Assembly: GCA_015163825.1 (NCBI GenBank)
Contig: JAAOIL010000130.1
Location: 1-5,592 of the forward strand
DNA from: Alphaproteobacteria bacterium
Lineage (GTDB): Bacteria; Pseudomonadota; Alphaproteobacteria; RS24
Direction: 5' to 3'
Length of the DNA stretch: 5,592 bases
In this document: piece by piece, positions 1 through 5,592 of the stretch
Position numbering within the stretch: position 1 is the stretch's first letter
How the letters are laid out: each line of letters starts with the position of its first letter
Made by a program: the position numbers and the translations under genes
The notes under the pieces: model-generated
What the model was told of the DNA's origin: nothing
The model's database searches: none
What the model saw: the letters and a program-made list of their open reading frames with translations, nothing else

Positions 1-127
1 GGCTTGTCCTTATGACCCAAAATAGCGGGAATAAGGCTTGTCCTTATGACCCAAAATAGCGGGAATAAGGCTTGTCCTTATGACCCAAAATAGCGGGAAT
101 AAGGCTTGTCCTTATGACCCAAAATAG
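1..127. repeat. 34-bp perfect tandem direct repeat downstream of secF, about 3.7 copies
   Basis: Three full identical copies begin at 1, 35 and 69, and a fourth begins at 103 and matches for 25 bases to 127, where it diverges (AATAGCGG becomes AATAGAGG). Each unit starts GGCTTGTCC, contains GACCCAAAATAG and ends CGGGAATAA. There are no spacers between copies, so this is a simple tandem array and not a CRISPR. The window begins exactly at a unit boundary, so the array may extend to the left. Neither strand is open through it: 34 is not a multiple of 3, and each strand meets a stop within a few units. The lack of any mismatch between full copies suggests recent expansion or homogenisation. The array starts 5 nt after the secF stop, so it fills the whole visible downstream region. 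Its origin and function are unknown. Confidence 0.97.
87..120 (-). terminator. Possible hairpin terminator of the sec operon, at a repeat junction
   Basis: ATAAGG (99-104) and CCTTAT (110-115) are perfect inverted arms around the 5-nt spacer CTTGT. They are extended by GGG (95-97) pairing with CCC (118-120) across a small 1x2 internal loop. Read on the minus strand, the hairpin lies 12 nt past the secF stop and is followed by GCTATTTT (94-87). The same structure recurs at 61-86 and 27-52 because it spans the junction of each tandem repeat. The position fits a rho-independent terminator, but the stem is only moderately GC-rich and the T tract is short (TTTT after GCTA), so the function is an inference. 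Confidence 0.35.
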
Positions 128-132
128 AGGTT

Positions 133-1047
133 TTACAGGCTCCAGTCGCGCTTGACACCCATAAATATAAGCAGAGGCACGGCGATAAAGATTGAGGAAT
201 ATGTGCCAACGACAACACCCCACATCATAGCGAAAGTGAAACCTGCTATCACTTCCCCCCCCAGAGTATAAAGAGCGATAAGTGCCAGCAATGTCGTGCT
301 AGAGGTCATCACCGTGCGCGAAAGTGTTTCATTAACGGCTAGATCCAGCACTTCTGCTAGGTCTCGCTTTTTATATTTACGCAGGTTTTCACGCACCCTA
401 TCATAGACAATCACCGTGTCATTCATGGAATAGCCGACAATCGTCAGAATTGCCGCAAGGATAGATAGGTTGAACTCCAATTGTAAAACAGAGAATATAC
501 CGATAGTCAGCAACACATCATGGGTCAGGGCTATCACCGCCCCCACCCCGAACTGCCATTCAAAACGGAACCAGATATAAATCAGCATCGCCGCCAACGC
601 CGCCAGCACCGCAAATGCCCCGCTTTGGATTAGCTCCGCACTGACTTTGGGACCCACCACCTCTACACGGCGAATTTCAAAATCCCCCGCTAACTCTGTG
701 CGGATTTTCGCCACGACACTTAAATCTTCTGCCGCAGTAGTTGCATTGGCAGATTGCGCCACCCTTATCAGCACATCATTTTGGGAGCCGAATTCTTGTA
801 TTTGCGTATCCCCCATATTCAGCCGTGCCAACCGCCCTCGCAAGGCGGCAATATCAACGGTATCATTGCTTGAGACCTCCACCAAGGTGCCACCAATGAA
901 ATCAATCCCGAAATTGAGCCCCTGTGTTGCCGAAGCCAATACAGACCCAACCAACAAAACCCCCGAAAGAACAAACGCAATAAATCGCAAACGCACAAAC
1001 TGCACATTTGTCGTTGCGGGGATTAATTTTAATGTCCAATTCCACAT
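133..1047 (-). CDS. secF: Protein translocase subunit SecF
   Basis: SecF is an inner-membrane subunit of the SecDF-YajC accessory complex, which uses the proton motive force to help complete export through SecYEG. The 304-residue product has the usual length and family layout. There is one N-terminal membrane segment (about 22-40), then GLNFGIDFIGGT (43-54), a periplasmic domain (about 55-140) ending in VGPKVS, and five further membrane segments (about 142-160, 166-186, 191-207, 248-263, 267-296). The family signature VGYSMNDTVIVYDRVREN spans 204-221. Asp210 and Arg244 (in LSRT) appear to match the conserved acidic and basic residues linked to proton movement in E. coli SecF (D213, R247). The ATG at 1047 has AGGAG (1055-1059) 7 nt upstream. 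It follows secD by 18 nt and is the last gene before the tandem repeat. A run of eight G (plus-strand C at 255-262) lies in the coding sequence and the frame is intact. Confidence 0.97.
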   Translation of the reverse strand: MWNWTLKLIPATTNVQFVRLRFIAFVLSGVLLVGSVLASATQGLNFGIDFIGGTLVEVSSNDTVDIAALRGRLARLNMGDTQIQEFGSQNDVLIRVAQSANATTAAEDLSVVAKIRTELAGDFEIRRVEVVGPKVSAELIQSGAFAVLAALAAMLIYIWFRFEWQFGVGAVIALTHDVLLTIGIFSVLQLEFNLSILAAILTIVGYSMNDTVIVYDRVRENLRKYKKRDLAEVLDLAVNETLSRTVMTSSTTLLALIALYTLGGEVIAGFTFAMMWGVVVGTYSSIFIAVPLLIFMGVKRDWSL

Positions 1048-1065
1048 ATCTATTCTCCTGCCGCC

Positions 1066-2685
1066 TTAAATGGGCAGCACCTTTGTGCCGCTATTGTTCG
1101 CCCGTGCATAGAACGACACAAAAAAGCGTGTTAAAGTAAAAGCCGTAAAGACCGAAGTCACAATGCCTATCGCCAGTGTTACGGCGAAGCCCCGAATAGG
1201 ACCACTGCCCAATTGGAATAAGATGATTGCCGCTAGCAATGTTGTGATATTGGCATCTAATATCGTGCCTAAGGCGCGGCGATAGCCACTATCTAGGGCG
1301 ATGAGTTTGCCTTTACCCGCACGAATTTCTTCTCTTATGCGTTCAAAGATGAGAACATTGGCGTCTACTGCCATACCGACGGTCAGCACGATTCCCGCTA
1401 TGCCCGGCAGTGTCAACGTTGCTTGCAGAGCCGATAGCACTGCCATAATCAGCAACAGATTTATAATGAGGGCGACATCTGCCATAAGCCCGAACACATT
1501 ATAGCTGAGCACCATAAACACCACGACAGCGATGAAGCCGATAATCAAGGCGATGCGCCCTGCGGCGATACTATCTGCACCCAAGCCCGGACCAACCGTG
1601 CGTTCTTCTAATATATGCATCGGGGCGGGTAATGCCCCTGCCCTCAATAATATGGCTAAATCATTTGCTTCTTGTGTCGTGAAGTTGCCCGTGATACGCC
1701 CCGACCCCCCCAATATCGCAGATTGAATAACAGGGGCAGAGATGATTTTGTCGTCCAGCACAATAGCGAAAGGACGACCGATATTTTTTGAAGTGACCTC
1801 GCCAAACTTCTTCGCCCCTGTGGAATCGAAACGGAACAACACTTCGGGCGACCCTGTTTGTTGGTCAAAGCCGATAGAGGCATCCGTCAGGTTTTCCCCA
1901 CTGACAATGGCACGGCGGCGAATGAGATAAGGCACAGATGGTTCGCTATCGGTATAGACGAGGCGTGTAGCGGGTGGTTGTCGTGTGCCCGACAAAACTT
2001 CTCTGGCACTTATGCTAGGCTCCACCAGATGGAAATTCATTTTCGCTGTTTGCCCTAATAAATCTTTCAGGCGTTGTGGGTCGTCCAAGCCCGGCACTTG
2101 CACTAATATGCGTGTTGCCCCTTGCCTCTGGATTGTAGGCTCGGTCGTGCCTAGTTCATCTACACGGCGACGAATAATCTCCATTGATTGTTGCACGGTG
2201 CGACTATTGAGTGCCACCACCGCTTCCTCTGTCAGGGTGATGATGAAAAGCGTATCGCTAGGATTGCTGACTTCCAGATTAACCGCACCAGAAAACCCGC
2301 CGAATAGACTGCTCTCCACTGGTGTTACGAGTTCGCCTAGCACACGTTCTGCTTCGTCACTTTGGGCGGGGTCGCGCAACACAACAGAAACACCCCCTGT
2401 GCTTCGCCCCAATTTGGTGTAGCCAATCTTCGCCTTGCGCAAAGACCTGCGTGTATCGGATATAAGCGTGTCTAATCTTTCACGCACCACCGCATTTGTA
2501 TCCACATCCAGCAATAGGTGCGAACCGCCGCGCAAATCTAGCCCCAGATTCAACTGCCCCGATGGCAGAAAATCTGGCAGAGAGAGACGCGTTTTCTCCC
2601 CCATAAAATTGGGGGCGGCGAATAGCGCACCAACGATAATCGCCAACACCAAGCCAGCTATTTTAAGGGGGGAAAAATATAGCAT
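1066..2685 (-). CDS. secD: Protein translocase subunit SecD
   Basis: SecD is the large inner-membrane partner of SecF. Its periplasmic domains bind emerging preprotein and its membrane part couples this to proton flow. Counted from the ATG at 2685 the protein has 539 residues. It shows a first membrane segment (about 9-25), the motif GLDLRGGSHLLLDVD (48-62), and a long periplasmic region (about 60-360) with RRRVDELGTTEP and IVLDDKIISAP. VGPGLGADSI (364-373) precedes five membrane segments to about residue 520. The signature GMAVDANVLIFERIREE (437-453) includes Asp441, which appears to match the conserved proton-pathway Asp519 of E. coli SecD. An in-frame TTG at 2694 would add MSR and overlap the yajC stop by 4 nt. 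I prefer the ATG because relatives typically begin MLYF or MLHF, though no strong ribosome site is visible for either. It is 18 nt from secF and shorter than E. coli SecD (615), as I recall is usual in alphaproteobacteria. Confidence 0.96.
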   Translation of the reverse strand: MLYFSPLKIAGLVLAIIVGALFAAPNFMGEKTRLSLPDFLPSGQLNLGLDLRGGSHLLLDVDTNAVVRERLDTLISDTRRSLRKAKIGYTKLGRSTGGVSVVLRDPAQSDEAERVLGELVTPVESSLFGGFSGAVNLEVSNPSDTLFIITLTEEAVVALNSRTVQQSMEIIRRRVDELGTTEPTIQRQGATRILVQVPGLDDPQRLKDLLGQTAKMNFHLVEPSISAREVLSGTRQPPATRLVYTDSEPSVPYLIRRRAIVSGENLTDASIGFDQQTGSPEVLFRFDSTGAKKFGEVTSKNIGRPFAIVLDDKIISAPVIQSAILGGSGRITGNFTTQEANDLAILLRAGALPAPMHILEERTVGPGLGADSIAAGRIALIIGFIAVVVFMVLSYNVFGLMADVALIINLLLIMAVLSALQATLTLPGIAGIVLTVGMAVDANVLIFERIREEIRAGKGKLIALDSGYRRALGTILDANITTLLAAIILFQLGSGPIRGFAVTLAIGIVTSVFTAFTLTRFFVSFYARANNSGTKVLPI

Positions 2686-2690
2686 TCTAC

Positions 2691-3005
2691 TCAATCTTTT
2701 TTAGGCGCGTCTTTTTTATCCACCGAGACGAGCATTGTCTTGATAACGGTTAAGCGTGTATCATTGACATCTATCTCTACCTCATCGTCATTGACTTTGG
2801 CGACCTTGCCGACCAAACCGCCTTGCGTGACGACTTTATCGCCTCTTTGCACGGCACTTATCATCTCCGTATGCGATTTTTGTCGCCTTTGTTGCGGGCG
2901 AATAATCATGAAATAGATGATGGCAAACACCATCACCAATGGGAATAGGACTTCAAAAATTGCGCCTCCTGCAGATGCGTCTGCGGCGTAAGCGGGTGTT
3001 ATCAT
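2691..3005 (-). CDS. yajC: Sec translocon accessory protein YajC
   Basis: YajC is a small single-span inner-membrane protein that associates with SecDF and SecYEG. From the ATG at 3005 it has 104 residues: a short N-terminus (MITPAYAADASAGG), one membrane segment (about 15-35), the family hallmark IIRPQQRRQK (34-43), and a small cytoplasmic domain with RGDKVVTQGGLVGKV (54-68) and a charged lysine/aspartate tail. The frame is open back to a TTG at 3035, which would add ten residues (MPYTKRRIKL). I reject that start because the ATG has a strong AAGGAG (3016-3021) 10 nt upstream that would lie inside the longer version. The AYA-ADA stretch resembles a signal cleavage site, but no hydrophobic segment precedes it. 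Its stop lies 5 nt before the preferred secD start, consistent with translational coupling. Confidence 0.96.
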   Translation of the reverse strand: MITPAYAADASAGGAIFEVLFPLVMVFAIIYFMIIRPQQRRQKSHTEMISAVQRGDKVVTQGGLVGKVAKVNDDEVEIDVNDTRLTVIKTMLVSVDKKDAPKKD

Positions 3006-3015
3006 GAGTTTGATT

Positions 3016-3021
3016 CTCCTT
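3016..3021 (-). promoter_or_regulatory. Ribosome binding site that fixes the yajC start
   Basis: On the minus strand AAGGAG, within AAAAAGGAG, sits 10 nt upstream of the ATG at 3005-3003. It is one of the clearest Shine-Dalgarno matches in the window. It supports the 104-residue form of YajC over the longer form from the TTG at 3035. Confidence 0.8.
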
Positions 3022-3065
3022 TTTGTATAAGGCAAGTATAAAGCAAATAGCGCAAATTTCTAGCC

Positions 3066-4007
3066 CTATATTAGCGATTTTGGATTAACGGCTCTTGTGC
3101 CTTTTCGCAATTCAAAATGGAGTTGCGGTGAGGCGACATTTCCTGTTTGCCCGACATTGGCTATGGTTTGCCCTTGCTTGACTTTATCGCCCCGCCTGAC
3201 ATGAAAGCGAGAGGTATGGGCATAAGCCGAGACCCAGCCATCACTATGGCGAACGAGCAATAGATTACCATAGCCGCGCAATTCATTACCCGCATAAACG
3301 ACCACGCCATTTTCTGTGGCTTTGATGGGTGCGCCTTTGGCGGCAGCGATATTGATTCCGTCATTGTGTAGCCCCCCGCCTTTGGCGCCATATTCTGATA
3401 TGACTTTGCCATTGAGGGGGCGCAAGAATCGCCCTGTTCTGCGAGGGAGCGTGGTGGATTTTCCAGCCGATTTCCCAGAAGGTTTAGAGACAGGCTTGCG
3501 AAAACGGGGGGCTTGAACTTGTCGTGTTGCCCTTGATGGTGAGGGCGGTGGGCGCACCACCCCTTTGCTGCCGCCATAGGGTATCGCCAGTTTTTGCCCG
3601 ACCCGAAGCGCATAGGGTTGGTCTAAATGATTTGCTCTCGCCAGTGCCGACATATCCACCCCATAATAGCGTGATAGACTATAGAGTGTGTCGCCCTGCC
3701 CGACCTGATGGATATGCGATTTTGGCAGACGCACTTCATCGCCAACATTAAGCGCAAATGGCGCGCGGGCATTATTCATCTCTATCAAAGCCCGCAACGA
3801 CACATTATAGCGTGTCGCAATGCGATAATAATTATCCCCCTTACGGGCTTTCACAAGGCTTTTGCTGGGGCGCAAAACATTGGATAATGCTCTATCAAAG
3901 AAATTTTTATCGGCGATGTCGCCGCTATTGCTGTCATACCAGCGATTGCTGCTTATTGGACTACACGCCGCCAGCACCATAACAAGAACAAATAAATGTC
4001 GCATCAC
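3066..4007 (-). CDS. LysM/M23-domain lipoprotein (NlpD/DipM-like), probably a catalytically inactive amidase activator
   Basis: The 313-residue product begins with a short lipoprotein signal (hydrophobic 5-14, lipobox LAAC with Cys15), so it is predicted to be membrane-anchored in the periplasm. Two LysM peptidoglycan-binding domains follow (about 52-95 and 98-143; GDNYYRIATRYNVSL and GDTLYSLSRYYGVDM). Then come a Pro/Ser/Lys/Arg-rich linker (144-192) and a C-terminal M23 (LytM) domain (193-313). Active M23 enzymes use HxxxD and HxH zinc ligands. Here the first motif reads LHNDGIN (213-219), so by alignment with HxGID the His and Asp are Asn215 and Asn219. The second reads QLH (295-297), with the first His replaced. 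His264 (AYAH) and His297 remain. This resembles E. coli NlpD, whose degenerate LytM domain activates the amidase AmiC, so a regulatory role in septal wall cleavage is the best inference. GTG at 4007 lies 1 nt after the surE stop. The adjacent ATG at 4004 is equally plausible and would shorten the protein by one residue. It could be annotated nlpD, lppB or simply M23 peptidase. Confidence 0.9.
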   Translation of the reverse strand: MMRHLFVLVMVLAACSPISSNRWYDSNSGDIADKNFFDRALSNVLRPSKSLVKARKGDNYYRIATRYNVSLRALIEMNNARAPFALNVGDEVRLPKSHIHQVGQGDTLYSLSRYYGVDMSALARANHLDQPYALRVGQKLAIPYGGSKGVVRPPPSPSRATRQVQAPRFRKPVSKPSGKSAGKSTTLPRRTGRFLRPLNGKVISEYGAKGGGLHNDGINIAAAKGAPIKATENGVVVYAGNELRGYGNLLLVRHSDGWVSAYAHTSRFHVRRGDKVKQGQTIANVGQTGNVASPQLHFELRKGTRAVNPKSLI

Positions 4008-4008
4008 C

Positions 4009-4785
4009 TCACCCCAGCAACTTATCCATCTTGCGCTTGAGAGATATATTCGTGTGATCCATCTGCAAAGGCGTGATAGAAATCTCGCCTCGCATTATTG
4101 CCGCTAAATCTGTTTGCACAGGTGGATTCGGCATAATGCGCTGGAAACTATACCAGTAATACGGCACATTACGAGGGTCCCGCCTTTCCTCTAGCGCAAT
4201 AATATCTTGGTCGCGCTTGCCCTGAATCGTAACGCTGGTTTTGCATTTATCCTTCGGGTCTATATCGGGGAAATTGACATTCATTAAAGTGCCTGTGTCC
4301 CATTTCATCTTTAAGAGTTGGCGAATAATTCTTGCGCCATGCTTTTCTGCCACGCCAAACCTTATTTTGCGTTTGTAAAATAATGTCACCGCTTGGCTGA
4401 GCGCAATGGAGGGAATACCAAAAACCGTTCCCTCTTTTGCTCCCGCCACCGTGCCCGAATAACTGACATCCTCCGCAATGTTCTGCCCCGCATTAACGCC
4501 CGAAATAATAAGGTCGGGGGGGTTATCTTTCATCACAACACGTGTGGCTATCATCACGCAATCGGTGGGTGTTCCGCCAACGGCGTATCGCTTTGCGCCC
4601 TTTTTAAGCAAGCGCACAGGGCGAGACAGGCTAAGCGAATGGCTTGCGCCGCTTTGCTCTTCACTGGGGGCGAACACCCAAACATCATCGGATAATTGCT
4701 TGGCGATTTTTAGCGCCACTTTTAAGCCCGTTGCATGGATTCCATCATCGTTAGTGACGAGTATTCTGCCAACTGGTTTAGACAT
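4009..4785 (-). CDS. surE: 5'/3'-nucleotidase SurE
   Basis: SurE is a cytoplasmic, divalent-metal-dependent phosphatase that removes phosphate from nucleoside 5'- and 3'-monophosphates (in E. coli also short polyphosphate) and is linked to stationary-phase survival. The 258-residue product has family length and all the expected motifs: RILVTNDDGIHATG (7-20) with Asp13 and Asp14, EEQSGASHSLS (42-52) with Ser45, GGTPTDCV (70-77), SGVNAGQN (95-102) with Asn98, and YSGTVAGAKEG (109-119). Asp13, Asp14, Ser45 and Asn98 correspond to the metal-binding set D8, D9, S39 and N92 of the E. coli enzyme. The ATG at 4785 lies inside the serS end, overlapping by 8 nt, with AGAGG (4795-4799) 9 nt upstream, so translation is probably coupled to serS. 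The next gene starts 1 nt after the surE stop. The pcm gene that often follows surE is absent. Confidence 0.97.
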   Translation of the reverse strand: MSKPVGRILVTNDDGIHATGLKVALKIAKQLSDDVWVFAPSEEQSGASHSLSLSRPVRLLKKGAKRYAVGGTPTDCVMIATRVVMKDNPPDLIISGVNAGQNIAEDVSYSGTVAGAKEGTVFGIPSIALSQAVTLFYKRKIRFGVAEKHGARIIRQLLKMKWDTGTLMNVNFPDIDPKDKCKTSVTIQGKRDQDIIALEERRDPRNVPYYWYSFQRIMPNPPVQTDLAAIMRGEISITPLQMDHTNISLKRKMDKLLG

Positions 4786-5592
4786 TATTTGCGACCTCTA
4801 TCTTTGTTGCCCCATTCATATATTTTTGTAAAACTTCGGGGATGGTGACGCTGCCATCTTCGTTATAATAATTTTCTAGCACCGCAACCAGAGTGCGCCC
4901 TACCGCCAGCCCCGACCCATTGAGGGTATGCACAAAACGTGTTTTCTTCTCGCCCTGATGGCGATAGCGAGCATTCATGCGCCGTGCTTGAAAATCGCCA
5001 CAATAAGAACAACTAGAAATCTCTCTATACGCCCCCTGCCCTGGCAGCCACACTTCTAAATCATAAGTTTTACGAGCCGAGAACCCCATATCGCCCGTGC
5101 AAAGCAGCATCACCCGATAGGGTAAATCTAATTGCTTCAAAACTTCTTCGGCACAATTGGTTAGGCGTTCTAGTTCTTTCTCGCCTTCATCTTCATCAAC
5201 AATACTGACGAGTTCAACTTTATTGAACTGGTGCAGGCGTATCATACCGCGTGTATCACGACCGGCAGAACCCGCCTCTGAACGAAAGCAAGGGGTTAGT
5301 GCCGTATAACGCATGGGTAATTTTTCCGCCTCTATAATCTGTTCGCGCACCAGATTAGAAAGCGTCACCTCTGCTGTGGAGGTTAGCCAATAACCATTCG
5401 TGGTTTTGAATAAATCTTCCTCAAACTTTGGCAATTGTCCGACACCAAACACCGCCTCATCACGCACCAATAAAGGCGGGGTGATTTCGGTATAGCCGAA
5501 TTCTTGTGTGTGGAGGTCTAGCATAAACTGACCAAGCGCCCGCTCTAGCCTTGCTAAATCACCCTTTAATATAACAAACCTTGCGCCCGACA
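4778..5592 (-). CDS. serS: Seryl-tRNA synthetase, C-terminal catalytic part (5' end beyond the window)
   Basis: SerRS attaches serine to tRNA-Ser (and to tRNA-Sec where present) in the cytoplasm. The window holds the last 270 codons. The frame stays open to the right edge, and the residues before the first internal Met (SGARFVILKGDLARLERALG) are clear SerRS sequence, so that Met at 5524 is not the start. The class II core is complete: motif 1 (GYTEITPPLLV, 32-42 counted from the edge), serine-binding TSTAE (70-74), motif 2 (FRSEAGSAGRDTRG, 102-115) and motif 3 (GLAVGRTLVAVLENY, 227-241). Compared with E. coli SerRS (430 residues), roughly 160 N-terminal residues are missing, including the coiled-coil arm that grips the tRNA. 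The stop overlaps the surE start by 8 nt (ATGTCTAA). Confidence 0.97.
   Translation of the reverse strand, partial: SGARFVILKGDLARLERALGQFMLDLHTQEFGYTEITPPLLVRDEAVFGVGQLPKFEEDLFKTTNGYWLTSTAEVTLSNLVREQIIEAEKLPMRYTALTPCFRSEAGSAGRDTRGMIRLHQFNKVELVSIVDEDEGEKELERLTNCAEEVLKQLDLPYRVMLLCTGDMGFSARKTYDLEVWLPGQGAYREISSCSYCGDFQARRMNARYRHQGEKKTRFVHTLNGSGLAVGRTLVAVLENYYNEDGSVTIPEVLQKYMNGATKIEVANNV

Noticed and set aside
1..127. CRISPR array.
   Set aside because: The 34-bp units follow each other directly with no variable spacers, and no cas genes are present.
647..1069. Plus-strand open frame of 140 codons opposite secF.
   Set aside because: It lies wholly antisense to well-supported secF, its translation has no recognisable domain, and it is compositionally a shadow of the real gene. 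The same applies to the plus-strand frames at 1985-2422, 2435-2704 and 4478-4831.
2691..2703. Programmed frameshift at the run of A near the end of yajC, fusing it to secD.
   Set aside because: The A run is in the wrong phase for a standard slippery heptamer, no downstream structure is apparent, and both proteins are complete on their own with family-typical ends.
3024..3040. Promoter for yajC-secD-secF in the 60-nt gap, with -10-like TATACT (3035-3040) and TATACA (3024-3029) on the minus strand.
   Set aside because: No acceptable -35 element lies about 17 nt upstream of either box, and the region is simply AT-rich. A promoter here is possible but not supported by the sequence alone.
3161..3613. 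Minus-strand open frame of 150 codons in another frame of the LysM/M23 gene.
   Set aside because: The overlapping frame encodes clear LysM and M23 domains, while this one shows no family features. It is an out-of-frame shadow.

Overview
The window is a densely packed, single-strand stretch of ordinary bacterial housekeeping genes. All genes lie on the minus strand, so in transcription order they run from the right edge to the left: serS (5' end cut off by the window edge), surE, a LysM/M23 (NlpD/DipM-like) lipoprotein gene, yajC, secD and secF. Gene order and protein flavour point to an alphaproteobacterium. The evidence is separate secD and secF behind yajC, a serS-surE-LysM/M23 block directly upstream, a SecD N-terminus beginning MLYF, and an M23 domain with the LHNDGIN motif. 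Base composition looks close to 50% GC by eye. I cannot name a genus.

Layout from the 5' end of transcription: the catalytic domain of seryl-tRNA synthetase (5592-4778) overlaps the start of surE by 8 nt. surE (4785-4009) is followed after 1 nt by the lipoprotein gene (4007-3066). A 60-nt gap precedes yajC (3005-2691), which all but touches secD (2685-1066). secD is followed after 18 nt by secF (1047-133). The tight spacing suggests co-transcription. An extra promoter in the 60-nt gap before yajC is possible but not convincingly visible.

The genes join three housekeeping themes: translation (SerRS), nucleotide/stress metabolism (SurE) and the cell envelope. The envelope genes are an amidase-activator-type LysM/M23 lipoprotein and the SecD-SecF-YajC accessory complex, which uses the proton gradient to help SecYEG export proteins. 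The M23 domain has lost most metal-binding residues, so it is probably a regulator of cell-wall hydrolases and not an enzyme. The pcm gene often found between surE and the LysM/M23 gene is absent here.

The only non-coding structure of note is at the left end. Starting 5 nt after the secF stop there is a perfect 34-bp direct tandem repeat (positions 1-127, about 3.7 copies, probably continuing beyond the window). Each repeat junction carries a dyad able to form a hairpin, followed on the minus strand by a short T-rich stretch, so the array could act as serial transcription terminators of the sec operon. I found no convincing new multi-gene system. The repeat array, the degenerate M23 domain and the missing pcm are the points worth a second look.
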